Assembly: GCF_038096175.1 (NCBI RefSeq)
Contig: NZ_CP151099.1
Location: forward strand, 1,428,501-1,492,500
Source of the DNA: Nostoc sp. UHCC 0302
Lineage (GTDB): Bacteria; Cyanobacteriota; Cyanobacteriia; Cyanobacteriales; Nostocaceae
Length of the DNA: 64,000 bases
Direction: 5' to 3'
Positions 53,808-63,187 of the stretch are shown here, one piece after another; within the stretch, counting starts at the first letter, position 1; each line of letters opens with the position of its first letter. Under the pieces are notes generated by a model. The model saw nothing but the letters and a program-made list of their open reading frames with translations. It was not told where the DNA came from and did not search any database. Position numbers and translations under genes: made by a program.

Positions 53808-55775
53808 ATGGCTAAAGATATGAATTCTGGCGATTATGCCTTAGCTAGCTACAACTCTCAACGGGCGCTACAGCCAGAATCAGAGTTTAAGTTTGCTCAT
53901 TTACTGATAAATCAAGCTGTAGATGCTGCTTTCTGTTTAGGAGCAAATGCAGAGTTTCTCTACGTCAATGATGCGACTTGCCGAATGATGGAGTATTCCC
54001 GTGAGGAATTGCTTTCTCTGACGTTGCGTGATGTAGATGTAGATTTTTCCATACATAATTGGTCAGAACTCAAGTCGCAAAATTCGATTACTTTTAAATC
54101 GCGCTATCGGACAAAAGGAGGTCGGATATTTTTAGTAGAAATATCCCTTACTTATGTAGAACATGAAGGTAAGAAGTTTAGCTGTGCCTTTGCTTATGAT
54201 AAAAGCGAGGAGGTAGTAGAGCTAAGTATGCAAAAATGGGCTGATGAATTAAGTGGCACTAAAGAGAATTTGCAACAGGAAGTTTCTAAATTAAAGACAA
54301 AAGAAGCAGAATTAGAAACATCTTTATCTTTACTTCACTCGACTCTTGAATCTACTGCTATTGGTATTGTTGCAGTTAACTTTGAGGGAGATATTCTAAG
54401 TTTGAATCAGAGATTTATGGATATGTGGCAGATTCCAGAATCCCTGATGCTATCAAAGAAATGTCCTCAATGTCGAGCCTTTTTTGAGAGCCAACTTAAA
54501 GATCCAGAAGCTTTTTTTAGACTCATTTGGGAAGTTTCTAGCCAATCAGATTTTGAAAGCTACGATATTTTAGAGTTGAATGATGGAAGGTTCTTTGCAC
54601 ACTACTCCAAACCTCACTGGCTGGGTGACAAAATTATTGGTAGAGTGTGGAGCATTTGGGACATTACTGAAACCAAAGAGAGCGAAGAAGCACTACAGTT
54701 GAATTTAACTAGATTTCGGACTTTAGCAGAAACAACAGATGCTAACACTTTTTTGATTCAAGGCACGCGGCTGTGCTACGTCAATCCGGCTGTAGAAAAG
54801 CTTACTGGCTACACCAAGCAGGAATTGCTGAATGGGTTTGATCTTCGACGATTGATTAAGAGCAGAAAAAGTAGGCAGGTACGCAACCAAAATCAAGCAG
54901 CTAACTTTGAATACCAAGAGATAAATCTTCTAACAAAAAGTGGCTCAGAACGCTGGCTAGGTTGTGCGGTTACAAAGCTTGAAGGAGTGCTGGATTTTAA
55001 TAAAAAACCAGTCGAACTAGTTACAGGTATTGATATCACTGATTACAAATATGCAGAATCAGACCTGAATCAAGCTTTAGAACAAGCAAAACAACTTAGC
55101 GAACTGAGATCGCACTTTTTGTCTACGGTCTGCCATCAATTCCGTACTCCGTTGAATATTGTTTCATTTTCTAATAGCTTACTGAAAGAACAAGTAGATA
55201 AACGGACAGGCAAGAAAATAGAACCATTACTAGATCACATTCAAAAAGCTATTGAACAGATCAGCCAGATGCTGGATGATATTTTGTTCTTTGCTAAAGC
55301 AGAAGCTGCAAAAATTAATATTGAGCTAAAAGAATTGGAGTTAGTCGAGTTCTGCAATGATTTAGTGGCAAGAATGCAGATGAGTAGTAGCCGAAAACCA
55401 ATTAATTTTATAAGTGAAAGTAACTCTCTCATAGCCTGTGTGGATAAAAGGTTGCTAGAGCAAATTCTACAAAATTTGCTCGATAATGCAATTAAGTATT
55501 CTCCCTCTAATGTAGGAGTTGATTTGCGAGTCTCTAACAAGAATGGAAAAGTAATTTTTCAGGTTAAAGATCAAGGAATTGGCATTTCTGTTGTAGATCA
55601 AGAACGATTATTCGAGCCATTTTATCGTGGTAGTAATGTTGATAGTATACCTGGCACTGGGCTGGGGCTATCGATTCTCAAAACCCTTGTAGATTTACAT
55701 GGCGGTCAAGTCGCTGTGGAAAGTGAAATTGGTGTAGGTACTACATTTACTGTAATGCTGCCATCAACCAATTAA
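53808..55775 (+). CDS. Three-PAS hybrid-free sensor histidine kinase next to scyA
   Basis: 655 residues, cytoplasmic, no membrane span. PAS-like domains lie at about 30-135, 175-290 and 302-415, with a coiled-coil linker at 140-172. HisKA follows, with the phospho-acceptor His443 in VCHQFRTPLN. The ATPase domain has NLLDNAIKY (N box), KDQGIGIS (G1) and GTGLGLSI (G2). The position and orientation match the kinase beside scyA in N. punctiforme, whose partner regulator is required for scytonemin induction. The signal sensed (UV-A, redox or another) is not visible from sequence. No GAF or phytochrome domain is present. Confidence 0.93.
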   Translation: MAKDMNSGDYALASYNSQRALQPESEFKFAHLLINQAVDAAFCLGANAEFLYVNDATCRMMEYSREELLSLTLRDVDVDFSIHNWSELKSQNSITFKSRYRTKGGRIFLVEISLTYVEHEGKKFSCAFAYDKSEEVVELSMQKWADELSGTKENLQQEVSKLKTKEAELETSLSLLHSTLESTAIGIVAVNFEGDILSLNQRFMDMWQIPESLMLSKKCPQCRAFFESQLKDPEAFFRLIWEVSSQSDFESYDILELNDGRFFAHYSKPHWLGDKIIGRVWSIWDITETKESEEALQLNLTRFRTLAETTDANTFLIQGTRLCYVNPAVEKLTGYTKQELLNGFDLRRLIKSRKSRQVRNQNQAANFEYQEINLLTKSGSERWLGCAVTKLEGVLDFNKKPVELVTGIDITDYKYAESDLNQALEQAKQLSELRSHFLSTVCHQFRTPLNIVSFSNSLLKEQVDKRTGKKIEPLLDHIQKAIEQISQMLDDILFFAKAEAAKINIELKELELVEFCNDLVARMQMSSSRKPINFISESNSLIACVDKRLLEQILQNLLDNAIKYSPSNVGVDLRVSNKNGKVIFQVKDQGIGISVVDQERLFEPFYRGSNVDSIPGTGLGLSILKTLVDLHGGQVAVESEIGVGTTFTVMLPSTN

Positions 55776-55933
55776 AAGTCTAGTAGTTAGAAATTATGAG
55801 TATTGAGGCGAGGATGGTTGTTAATAGAAAACTCAAGTTTATAACTTTTGTAAGAAGCTATTACTCTTATCCTTAATTAATACTTAGAGCAGTGTTGAGT
55901 CACCATTGCCAGCTAAAAGATGTGGTAAAAAAA

Positions 55934-56752
55934 ATGATGTACGAATCAGCAAAAAAAATTCTCGTCATTGAAGATGATAACGTCACCCGTAACCTTTACT
56001 TAACAGGTCTGGAGGCTAAAGGTTTTAATGTGTTAGGTGCTGAAAACGGTCGTGTGGGTATTCAACAAGTACAAGAGCATTTACCCGATTTAGTGGTTTG
56101 CGACATTACAATGCCTGACATGGATGGTTACACCGTTCTCAATACGCTACGTCAAGATTCTGTAACAGCAATTATTCCTTTCATTTTTCTCACTGGTAGT
56201 GGTACTAAGGCAAATGTTCGCAAAGCTATGGAATTAGGAGCAGACGACTATCTGACTAAACCGTCTACACTAGACGAATTACTCAGAGCGATCGCAATTA
56301 GGCTAGAAAGGCAAGCGACTCTGCAATACTGGTGTGTTGCGAAATTCCAGAAAGCAGCCAAATCAGTACCTGCAACTAAATCTTCAGGAATTGTTCCGCC
56401 GAAGTCAATCTTTCCTTGTGATCCCCAATTAAAAACAATTTTCGACTTCATCGAAGCTCATTATGATCAAGGAATTACTCTGTGTGATGTGGCTGAAGCA
56501 GTTGGTTACTCACCTGCTTACTTAACTAACAGAGTCGCAAAGCAGACAGGAGAGACTGTAAATAACTGGATTGTTAAACGTCGCATGGCGGGAGCGCGGT
56601 ACTTACTGCAAAATAATGATCAGACAGTCGAGCAAATTGCTAAAACATTGGGTTATCAAGATGTATCTCATTTCTCCCGTCAGTTTCGCCAACATCACGG
56701 CTTACCTCCGCAAGCTTGGCGTAGAGAACATCAGGTAGCATTGCAAAGATGA
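55934..56752 (+). CDS. AraC-type response regulator of the scytonemin cluster
   Basis: About 272 residues from the ATG at 55934; a GTG at 55892 would add 14. The receiver domain has Asp14/Asp15 (IEDD), phospho-acceptor Asp57 (VVCDITMPDMDG) and Lys109 (LTKP). A linker leads to a C-terminal AraC helix-turn-helix pair (ITLCDVAEAVGYSPAYLTNR and VEQIAKTLGYQDVSHFSRQF). It follows the histidine kinase by about 160 bp and is its likely partner. By position it is the counterpart of the N. punctiforme regulator essential for scytonemin synthesis. Candidate sites are the repeats upstream of scyA. Confidence 0.92.
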   Translation: MMYESAKKILVIEDDNVTRNLYLTGLEAKGFNVLGAENGRVGIQQVQEHLPDLVVCDITMPDMDGYTVLNTLRQDSVTAIIPFIFLTGSGTKANVRKAMELGADDYLTKPSTLDELLRAIAIRLERQATLQYWCVAKFQKAAKSVPATKSSGIVPPKSIFPCDPQLKTIFDFIEAHYDQGITLCDVAEAVGYSPAYLTNRVAKQTGETVNNWIVKRRMAGARYLLQNNDQTVEQIAKTLGYQDVSHFSRQFRQHHGLPPQAWRREHQVALQR

Positions 56753-56854
56753 GCGAGACGCTAGGTGGTACTTAGATGTAAAAAAAGCGCCGGATTGTGC
56801 GAGTCTTCATAATAGATGCAAGTTGCATTGCAAACTTAGAGTCAGACTTAAACA

Positions 56855-57706
56855 ATGCGAGCTAAAATTCGGGATACAGAAATCTACTTTGATGTCGAAG
56901 GCTCCGCTTTAGTATTTGAAGGGCAAAGAATACGCGAACAGCCTGTTGCTTTTATTATTCACGGTGGCCCAGGGGCTGACCATACTTCTTATAAACGTGC
57001 ATTTTCTCCTCTCAGCCGTCAACTGCAACTGATTTATTTTGACCATCGCGGTCAGGGAAGGTCAGCGCGTGGACTCAAAGAAACCTATACCCTAGATAAT
57101 AATGTCGAGGATATGGAAGCCTTACGCAAGTATCTGGGACTAGAGAAAATTATTTTAATCGGTTCTTCTTATGGCGGGATGGTTGCTCTTTCTTATGCAG
57201 TACGCTATCCCCAGAATGTATCCCACTTGATTGTCATAGCCACAGCAGCTAATTCCCGGTTTCTAGAACGAGCTAAAGAGATTCTAGCGCAACGGGGAAC
57301 TGAAGAACAAAAAGCAATTGCTGTTCGACTTTGGGAAGGTAAATTTGAAACTGAGGAACAGCTGCGCGAGTTTTTTCAAGTGATGGGGTCAATGTACTCC
57401 GTCAGCCAGAACTCACAGTCAGACTCCCCTGCTTCAGATCAAACTATTCTCTCAGTTGACGCAATCAATGTTGCTTTTAGTGGCTTCTTGCGCGACTATA
57501 ACATCCTCAATGAATTGCATAAAGTTACTTCACCTACACTTGTGATTGCAGGGCGACACGACTGGATTTGCGCCCCAGAGTTTTCTGAAGAAATTGCTCA
57601 AGCTATTCCAAATGCTGACTTGAAAATATTTGAAAACAGCGGACACTTGATTCGTGCTGATCAGCCGGAAGCACTATTAGATGCAATAAGTAGGTTTTTA
57701 GTTTAG
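56855..57706 (+). CDS. Alpha/beta hydrolase, proline-iminopeptidase-like
   Basis: 283 residues. HGGPGADHTSYKR (oxyanion HGGPG, near 36-41) and DHRGQGRS precede the nucleophile elbow GSSYGG with Ser105. AGRHDWI carries the acid residue near 235, and NSGHLIRADQP the His near 266. The HGGPG motif is typical of proline iminopeptidases and related hydrolases in family S33. There is no signal peptide. It follows the response regulator by about 100 bp on the same strand. A link to scytonemin is not supported by anything beyond proximity. Confidence 0.85.
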   Translation: MRAKIRDTEIYFDVEGSALVFEGQRIREQPVAFIIHGGPGADHTSYKRAFSPLSRQLQLIYFDHRGQGRSARGLKETYTLDNNVEDMEALRKYLGLEKIILIGSSYGGMVALSYAVRYPQNVSHLIVIATAANSRFLERAKEILAQRGTEEQKAIAVRLWEGKFETEEQLREFFQVMGSMYSVSQNSQSDSPASDQTILSVDAINVAFSGFLRDYNILNELHKVTSPTLVIAGRHDWICAPEFSEEIAQAIPNADLKIFENSGHLIRADQPEALLDAISRFLV

Positions 57707-57883
57707 TTCCAAATATTAACAATTATAACAATCTCTGAGTTTTAAGGATATACTTACCAAGGCTATAAAATATTCCTTGAGTTTAGTATAAAACCTACTA
57801 GAAGAGTGAAGTGTTTATTTAGCAACTTCTAGAAAATGAATGACATACCATTCATAAGCCCCCAACTGATGAGGGAGGTTGTT

Positions 57884-58084
57884 ATGTTCAACATTGATGA
57901 ATATGTCTTAAACCAAGAAACTGGAAAACTAGGGAAAGTTATAGGTTACGGACACCAACTAATAAACAATGTGTATACTGTCACTCTCAAAGTTTTAATA
58001 GATGAAGGAGCTACTAATTCTCAAAATAAAGTATCTGTAGTAGAAGATGTAATTTCAGCATGGAGTCCGCAGTCAATAAGTTAA
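57884..58084 (+). CDS. Small conserved-looking protein
   Basis: 66 residues from the ATG at 57884, which has GGGAGG about 5 nt upstream; an in-frame ATG at 57836 lacks such a site and would read through it. The sequence (NQETGKLGKVIGYGHQLING-like turn, VYTVTLKVLI, KVSVVEDVISAW) suggests a small beta-barrel like KOW/SH3-type proteins. No family is named. Monocistronic. Confidence 0.6.
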   Translation: MFNIDEYVLNQETGKLGKVIGYGHQLINNVYTVTLKVLIDEGATNSQNKVSVVEDVISAWSPQSIS

Positions 58085-58111
58085 GATTTCCACGTTTAAC
58101 GTGAGTTCAAC

Positions 58112-58199
58112 AAAACTCTCCCTGCCTTTAACTTTTGTTCAAGTCTGTCCCTCTCCAACTCAGAGCGGGACAGGCTTTACGTAGTAAAACCTCTTAGGG
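58112..58199. repeat. Dispersed repeat (inverted pair with 21501-21588)
   Basis: AAAACTCTCCCTGCC...CCTCTTAGG. It lies in the 702-bp spacer after the small protein, which also holds element E, the 58611-58657 repeat and the 58694-58735 hairpin. No gene was seen in the spacer. Confidence 0.6.
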
Positions 58200-58501
58200 T
58201 GATTCTGAGCGAAAATTAGTAAAATGTATCCATACTCACGAAAGTTTTTAACAATTATATCTAGCTAGAGACGGTACAAAATCCGCTGACTAATGAGCGA
58301 TATTGGAAAAATAACAAAATTAGTTCTTCTATTTCCTTTCCCTACTATCTTATTAATCTCACAGATTGTAGGGTTTTATTTAACTTTAGTTAACAGTTCA
58401 GCAAATTTAATTAGTAATTAAAATGATTACTATAGAAATCTGAATTTTATTTTTTAAAAAATTTAAGTATATGTAGTGGCGTGACACAGCTAAAGGCTCT
58501 T

Positions 58502-58606
58502 ATACCATTTCATTTTAATAATGATACAAATACCCTGGTAGGGGCATGGGCAATGCCATGCCCCTACGAGAAATCTATATGTATCAGGATTTTCGTGAAT
58601 TGGTAT
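58502..58606. mobile_element. MITE-like element E
   Basis: 105 bp with inverted ends ATACCATTT / AATTGGTAT and a central hairpin GGGGCATGGGCAATGCCATGCC... whose arms differ from those of element D by paired changes. It is the best-preserved member of its subfamily here. Confidence 0.7.
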
Positions 58607-58610
58607 GAGT

Positions 58611-58657
58611 TACAGCAGATTTCAAGTTGATGAAGTACACGATATAGGTCTCAAAGT
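58611..58657. repeat. Dispersed repeat (pair with 18716-18762)
   Basis: TACAGCAGATTTCAAGTTGA... directly abuts element E. The copy at 18716 has the same flanking GAAAGCTTGTTTT downstream. Confidence 0.6.
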
Positions 58658-58693
58658 TAGGTAGAAAGCTTGTTTTCCTTCTGACTTCTGACT

Positions 58694-58735
58694 CACCTCG
58701 ACTGCGCTCGGCGGCCACCGAGCGCAGTCGAGGTG
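58694..58735. terminator. Strong 18-bp hairpin
   Basis: CACCTCGACTGCGCTCGG and its exact complement around a 6-nt loop, 50 bp downstream of the ATPase gene stop (58787). There is no T-run. This GAGCGCAGTCGAGG element is also a common dispersed repeat, so termination is only possible. Confidence 0.5.
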
Positions 58736-58786
58736 CGACCACCTGAATTCTGAATTCTGCTGTCAGTTTAATTTAAAGAAAATACT

Positions 58787-60709
58787 CTATTGAATCAGAA
58801 TTACTGCCTCTTGAACTTTAGTAGTCAGGGCTTTTTGTAACCCATCTCCAACTTTTTCAATTAGTTGGTCAAAAGCTTCCTGATTTGCTGTCAGTTGTTC
58901 ACGAAAAACCTTTTCTAACTCAGGCTTTATTTGCTGGCACATATCGTCAATTTTCTTGTCACTTAAAAAACTAGAACGCAGCCAACCGGGGATATCTACA
59001 TTTGTTTTGATTGCTTCTTGAACACCCTTGCGATTTAGCTCCATTCCAGCGGCCATAACCGAAGCACCATATACTAATGCAATCGGCCAAGTTAAGTGTC
59101 CAGTAAGTATTAAAGTTATAATGCTAGCAACAGCGCCGCTACCAATTACTACATTGACAATAAATGCCACTGTATCAGCAAGAATAGCGTCTCCAATTCT
59201 TAGCTCTGGGTTAACAAAAGCTGGGTCGATACTATCTTCAAACCTTAAACTACTTCTGGGTATCTGAAATTTGCGGCAGATAGGGTCAGTTTCGGCGGCT
59301 AGATCAGGTTGGATTTTATTATTAAACCAATTAATACATTGCTTGTTAATTATCTGTTGAGCAATATCACCTTTAAGCCACTGCTCTGCCAGACTTTTCA
59401 TAGATATTTCTAAATCGGCTAAAGTGCGTATTTTGTTCTTCTGCCAATCTTTTATCCCTGGTCTAACTGCGTTGTCAATTAAACTCTCGGCTAATGGTTT
59501 AGTCAACGATTCAATTAACTCTGGGATATGTTTTTCAATCAACTTTTTGAGCTTGTTTGATTCAAACAGTTCGTTGACTTCTTCTTTGAAGGCAGCAGCA
59601 CGCAAATCCCATCTTCCTACCCGCGCTAAACCTAATGCAATGCAGCGTTCAGGTTCAGGATCAGGACGAAGCAGTGTTTCTGGTTCACTAAAGAGTTCTT
59701 GACAAATTTGGTGCGTAAACTTCATCCGGGAAGCACCACCAGTCATCAGCACAAGTTTCGGTATAACGCCAAGTTGTTTGAGATTTTCTTTAGCCTCGTT
59801 TACAGAGTCGCGAAAGGATTGAATCCAACTCTTTTGCCCTAGTTCAGGTAGGGGTTGATTTAAAATTTCCTCCATAATTAATTTATTAACTTGAGGAATA
59901 AAATAAATTTCCTCGTTGATAGATTCAAAACCGCGTGCAAACGATTGCGGATCGTTGTATAGCTGTTCGTTAGAAAAGTAATCTTCTTTTGTTTTGCGGC
60001 AGGCAAGTTCGCAACGCGCTTGGTGATGGGGATATTCAATAAATACTTTTTCGAGTAAGCTTGATTGCTCGTGATTGGCAAGAGTACGGGCAAAAATCGC
60101 CTTGTCAATTAGAGATGCACCCAAAGCATTACTCCCGAAATCTATCGGGATTTCTTCTAAGCTTTTAACTAAAGTAAAATCTGTAGTTGAAGAACCAATA
60201 TCGATAATTAATACCGATGAAAGAAGTTTTTCATACTCTAGCTTACCGCCTTCTTTAGCTTGCATGAAAGCAGCCCGCGATTCAGGGATAACATTCAGTA
60301 AAGGAATGCCAGCGGCTTGAAGTAGCTTTTGATATTCTAAGCGATCGCTTGTTGACCATCCTGAAGGACAACCTACATAAAAGTAAGTAGTTTCTCCGGC
60401 TTCAATTTGTCTACTTTCTTTTAAAAGATGGTAGTAAGTGGCAACAAAAGTGCTAATTGTCTCCCGATACTTAGGATCATTGTTGGGTTTTTGCTTGAAA
60501 GAGATTGTCAGCTGGGTAACACCAGCTTGAATTAATGCTTGTTCTCCAACAAGATAACCAAGTTTGGGATGCCAAGCAAGAGCTGTGATTTGGTTTTTTC
60601 TGTTATTAATCTCCAACATCTGGGGAGGTTCAATGCTCTCTACTATAGCTTTCGCTACCGCTGTTTCACCGTGTCCCAAATCAAAACCGATTGTTTCTAA
60701 AATTTCCAT
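58787..60709 (-). CDS. Hsp70/actin-like ATPase with membrane-associated C-terminus
   Basis: 640 residues. Actin-fold nucleotide motifs are in order: GFDLGHGETAVAK (8-20), LIIDIGSSTTDFTL (167-180) and LMTGGASRM (321-329). There is no DnaK-like substrate-binding domain. The C-terminal half is helical and includes hydrophobic glycine-rich segments (about 515-560: VAFIVNVVIGSGAVASIITL, WPIALVYGASVMAAG) that could insert into a membrane. This resembles bacterial Hsp70-like proteins of unknown role. The membrane protein gene 14 bp upstream is a likely operon partner. Confidence 0.82.
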   Translation of the reverse strand: MEILETIGFDLGHGETAVAKAIVESIEPPQMLEINNRKNQITALAWHPKLGYLVGEQALIQAGVTQLTISFKQKPNNDPKYRETISTFVATYYHLLKESRQIEAGETTYFYVGCPSGWSTSDRLEYQKLLQAAGIPLLNVIPESRAAFMQAKEGGKLEYEKLLSSVLIIDIGSSTTDFTLVKSLEEIPIDFGSNALGASLIDKAIFARTLANHEQSSLLEKVFIEYPHHQARCELACRKTKEDYFSNEQLYNDPQSFARGFESINEEIYFIPQVNKLIMEEILNQPLPELGQKSWIQSFRDSVNEAKENLKQLGVIPKLVLMTGGASRMKFTHQICQELFSEPETLLRPDPEPERCIALGLARVGRWDLRAAAFKEEVNELFESNKLKKLIEKHIPELIESLTKPLAESLIDNAVRPGIKDWQKNKIRTLADLEISMKSLAEQWLKGDIAQQIINKQCINWFNNKIQPDLAAETDPICRKFQIPRSSLRFEDSIDPAFVNPELRIGDAILADTVAFIVNVVIGSGAVASIITLILTGHLTWPIALVYGASVMAAGMELNRKGVQEAIKTNVDIPGWLRSSFLSDKKIDDMCQQIKPELEKVFREQLTANQEAFDQLIEKVGDGLQKALTTKVQEAVILIQ

Positions 60710-60723
60710 ACTCTTATTATCTT

Positions 60724-61617
60724 TTATTCTCTCGCCTCAGAATATGCTGGTTCAATTACCCGCCCGCGTCTGAGTAAGCGATCGCCTTTCAACAAAGCGG
60801 GGGTTATCGTCACAAAATCTCTGGTAGATGGATCAATACTTGGCTCAAAGTCAAAATATTCGCGATCGCTGTTTGGATCTTTTGGTTGGTAATTTTGAGT
60901 GCGAATTCCCTGAGACATTAAAATTTGTGGCAGAAGTTTTGCTAGTTCACTCACCATTTGGGATTTATCAAGAAATGATGCGCCGATTAGCCTTTGCAGA
61001 AAAGTCAGTAACTCTGGCAATTCTTCTACGCCGCGATCGTTTTCTAGTTTGTTTCCAGTTTCAAATCTAGCGACTGCTAAGTCAATAGTGTTAAGAGCAT
61101 CAGCAAGGTTGTCTAAAAGGACTTTGCTATCAACCCGAAGTACAGGTTGAGCTGATTGCAATAATTGCTGTGAGGTTGAATCGTTTTTGTCGAGTTGCAG
61201 CACAACTTCTAGCCCCACAAGCACAAAAGCCAGTAAGACACCCATCCACGCACCTGGACTAGTTTGAGTTAAATAAAACAACCAACCTAAAATACCTATA
61301 TAAATCAGTGCCTTTAGCAGTTTTAGGATTATTCTGTTGGGAGGATTTGTAGTTGGGTTAGTAATTTGCTTTTGCTCTGTAGGAACAATTTGAGAAAAGT
61401 GAGCCGCTGCAAGCGTAGCGATAGACTGGCGCAGTGTATCCAAAAAAAAGGAAGCCAGACGTACTTGAGCGACATTTAACTGGCTAATGTAAGTTCTTTC
61501 CAGATTATCAAGTCGGTTCTGAACCAGCTTAACTACCTGCTCAACGCTGGTTGTGTTCTCAATATCTATCTGGAGTTGGTTGCGTTCTTCTGTAAAAATT
61601 GAAGTTATTGTTTTCAT
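60724..61617 (-). CDS. Two-TM partner of the Hsp70-like ATPase
   Basis: About 297 residues from the ATG at 61617; a GTG at 61638 would add seven, and neither has a good ribosome binding site. An N-terminal helical or coiled-coil region (about 1-75) is followed by two adjacent membrane spans (IILKLLKALIYIGILGWLFY and AWMGVLLAFVLVGLEVVL). A cytoplasmic helical domain follows, with LADALNTIDLAVARFETGNK and RLIGASFLDKSQMVSELAKL, and then an acidic tail. No family is recognised. It ends 14 bp before the ATPase start, so the two are almost certainly one operon and perhaps one complex. Confidence 0.75.
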   Translation of the reverse strand: MKTITSIFTEERNQLQIDIENTTSVEQVVKLVQNRLDNLERTYISQLNVAQVRLASFFLDTLRQSIATLAAAHFSQIVPTEQKQITNPTTNPPNRIILKLLKALIYIGILGWLFYLTQTSPGAWMGVLLAFVLVGLEVVLQLDKNDSTSQQLLQSAQPVLRVDSKVLLDNLADALNTIDLAVARFETGNKLENDRGVEELPELLTFLQRLIGASFLDKSQMVSELAKLLPQILMSQGIRTQNYQPKDPNSDREYFDFEPSIDPSTRDFVTITPALLKGDRLLRRGRVIEPAYSEARE

Positions 61618-61638
61618 TATGATGTCGCCGTCATCCAC

Positions 61639-61873
61639 ACATACAACCCTAGCGTTATTGATTGTGCTATGACTTGTTGAGCGATCGCTATCTACCGAAG
61701 ATATTGCAAATAAACTTGCACATTAACTCCTAAGAGGTATCCTTTCTCATCTGTGATTAGTGAGGCAGCTAGTAGGGTATGTTGTCGCCAAGCGCCGCAC
61801 CATCCCAGATATTCGGTGCGCTAGGACTAACGTCTATAACGCACCCTACTGGCTATCAAATCAAGTCGATGTT
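61639..61873. other. Spacer before the minisatellite
   Basis: Contains a HIP1 site (about 61681) and a short AGGGTATGTTG...CACCCTAC inverted repeat around 61773-61850 (GCGCC and similar). No gene. Confidence 0.4.
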
Positions 61874-62054
61874 ATGCCAAAACGTTGCTTGGTTATGCCA
61901 AAACGTTGCTTGGTTATGCCAAAACATTGCTCGGTTATGCCAAAACATTGCTCGGTTATGCCAAAACATTGCTCGGTTATGCCAAAACATTGCTCGGTTA
62001 TGCCAAAACATTGCTCGGTTATGCCAAAACATTGCTCGGTTATGCCAAAACGTT
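61874..62054. repeat. 21-bp tandem repeat (minisatellite), 8.6 copies
   Basis: Unit ATGCCAAAACATTGCTCGGT plus T, starting at 61874, 61895, 61916, 61937, 61958, 61979, 62000 and 62021, with a 13-bp partial unit at 62042. The first two units carry GTTGCTTGG, the next six are identical with ATTGCTCGG, and the partial unit returns to GTT. All three plus-strand frames are open because 21 is divisible by 3. Nothing shows it is translated. Confidence 0.9.
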
Positions 62055-62206
62055 TACCTGTATTGTCAATGCATCGGTTTGCAATAAATTAACGCACCCG
62101 TTTTTTAACCTAGCTATTCTTGTCTTCCTTGCCTCTCTGCCTTTTTTACTGCCATTCTCTAGCGGTTTCTATTTGAAAAAGACTCAGTACACTTTTATTC
62201 TTTTTT

Positions 62207-62309
62207 ATACTAGTTTAATTAATGATTGCAACACATCCTTGGGTGAAGACGCGATTCATCGCGTCTCTACAAATGGTCTATTTGTCACATTCTTTTTTGA
62301 AATTGGTAT
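62207..62309. mobile_element. MITE-like element B
   Basis: 103 bp, ends ATACTAGTTT and AAATTGGTAT, with the hairpin AGACGCGATTCATCGCGTCT. Reverse complement of element A over about 80 bp. It lies between the minisatellite and clpP; the remaining spacer to 62481 is AT-rich and empty. Confidence 0.7.
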
Positions 62310-62481
62310 TATCTGTTTCCTGTCTCTACGAGTGATTCAGGAATCAACTCGGATTCCTATAAGGCTAGGATTTGATTTTTGAAAAAACTCAGTACAAATC
62401 GAAAATCCTGATTTCCTACTCCCTACTCCCTAATTCCCACTCCCCGCCTACGCAGATAATTTCAAAAATCAAATATGATTC

Positions 62482-63111
62482 CTATATATCAGAATTGGTT
62501 GGAGATTGAATATTTGCAGTTTTCAAAATGATACTGTCAATTAATCCATAGGCTTTGGCTTCTTCAGCACTCATAAAAAAGTCCCGTTCCGAATCAAGTT
62601 CAATTTGCTCTGGCGTTTTACCAGTATTAGCCGCAAGTATTCTGTTAATTAATTTGCGGAAATACAAAATTTCTTTGGCTGCAATTTCAATATCTGATGC
62701 TTTTCCTTGAGCGCCTCCTGATGGTTGATGAATCATAATCCGAGCGCTTGGTAGAGCATATCTTTTGCCTTTAGTTCCGCAAGCCAGTAAGAATGCTCCC
62801 ATTGAGGCTGCAATGCCGATACATACTGTACAAACTTCTGAACGAATTTGGTTTATGGTGTCGTAAATAGCCATTCCTGCGGATACCGAACCTCCAGGGC
62901 TATTGATATACAATGTAATATCCCGCTCTGGATCTTCTGCGTCAAGAAATAACATTTGTGCAACAATCAGATTAGCTGCTTCATCTGTAACTTCGCTTCG
63001 CAAAAATATAATTCGCTCTGCAAGCAAACGCGAATAAATATCTAGCGATCGCTCCCCATGTTCTGATTGTTGAATAATAATTGGGATACTGATTTGAGAA
63101 GAATAATTCAT
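62482..63111 (-). CDS. clpP: ATP-dependent Clp protease proteolytic subunit
   Basis: 209 residues, normal ClpP length. The full catalytic triad is present: Ser103 (GIAASMGAF), His128 (MIHQPSGG) and Asp177 ([12 protein letters not shown]). INSPGGSV forms the oxyanion-side strand. It forms the tetradecameric peptidase used by ClpA/C/X-type ATPases. The N-terminus lacks a long propeptide. Cyanobacteria carry several clpP/clpR genes; no clpX or clpR is adjacent, so this is a stand-alone copy. Two operator-like palindromes lie upstream, suggesting repressor control. Confidence 0.95.
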   Translation of the reverse strand: MNYSSQISIPIIIQQSEHGERSLDIYSRLLAERIIFLRSEVTDEAANLIVAQMLFLDAEDPERDITLYINSPGGSVSAGMAIYDTINQIRSEVCTVCIGIAASMGAFLLACGTKGKRYALPSARIMIHQPSGGAQGKASDIEIAAKEILYFRKLINRILAANTGKTPEQIELDSERDFFMSAEEAKAYGLIDSIILKTANIQSPTNSDI

Positions 63112-63187
63112 ATTTTTTGTCTCAACTCTTAATCTTAAAGTTGCAGTTTCGTACTTCTATCTACAGGTGTACTCATTCCGATAAAAC

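Noticed and set aside
61874-62054. CRISPR array
   Set aside because: The units are contiguous 21-mers with no unique spacers and no cas genes nearby.
61885-62382. 165-codon frame with YAKTLLG repeats
   Set aside because: It exists because a 21-bp unit keeps frames open, it runs on through MITE-like element B, and it has no ribosome binding site.
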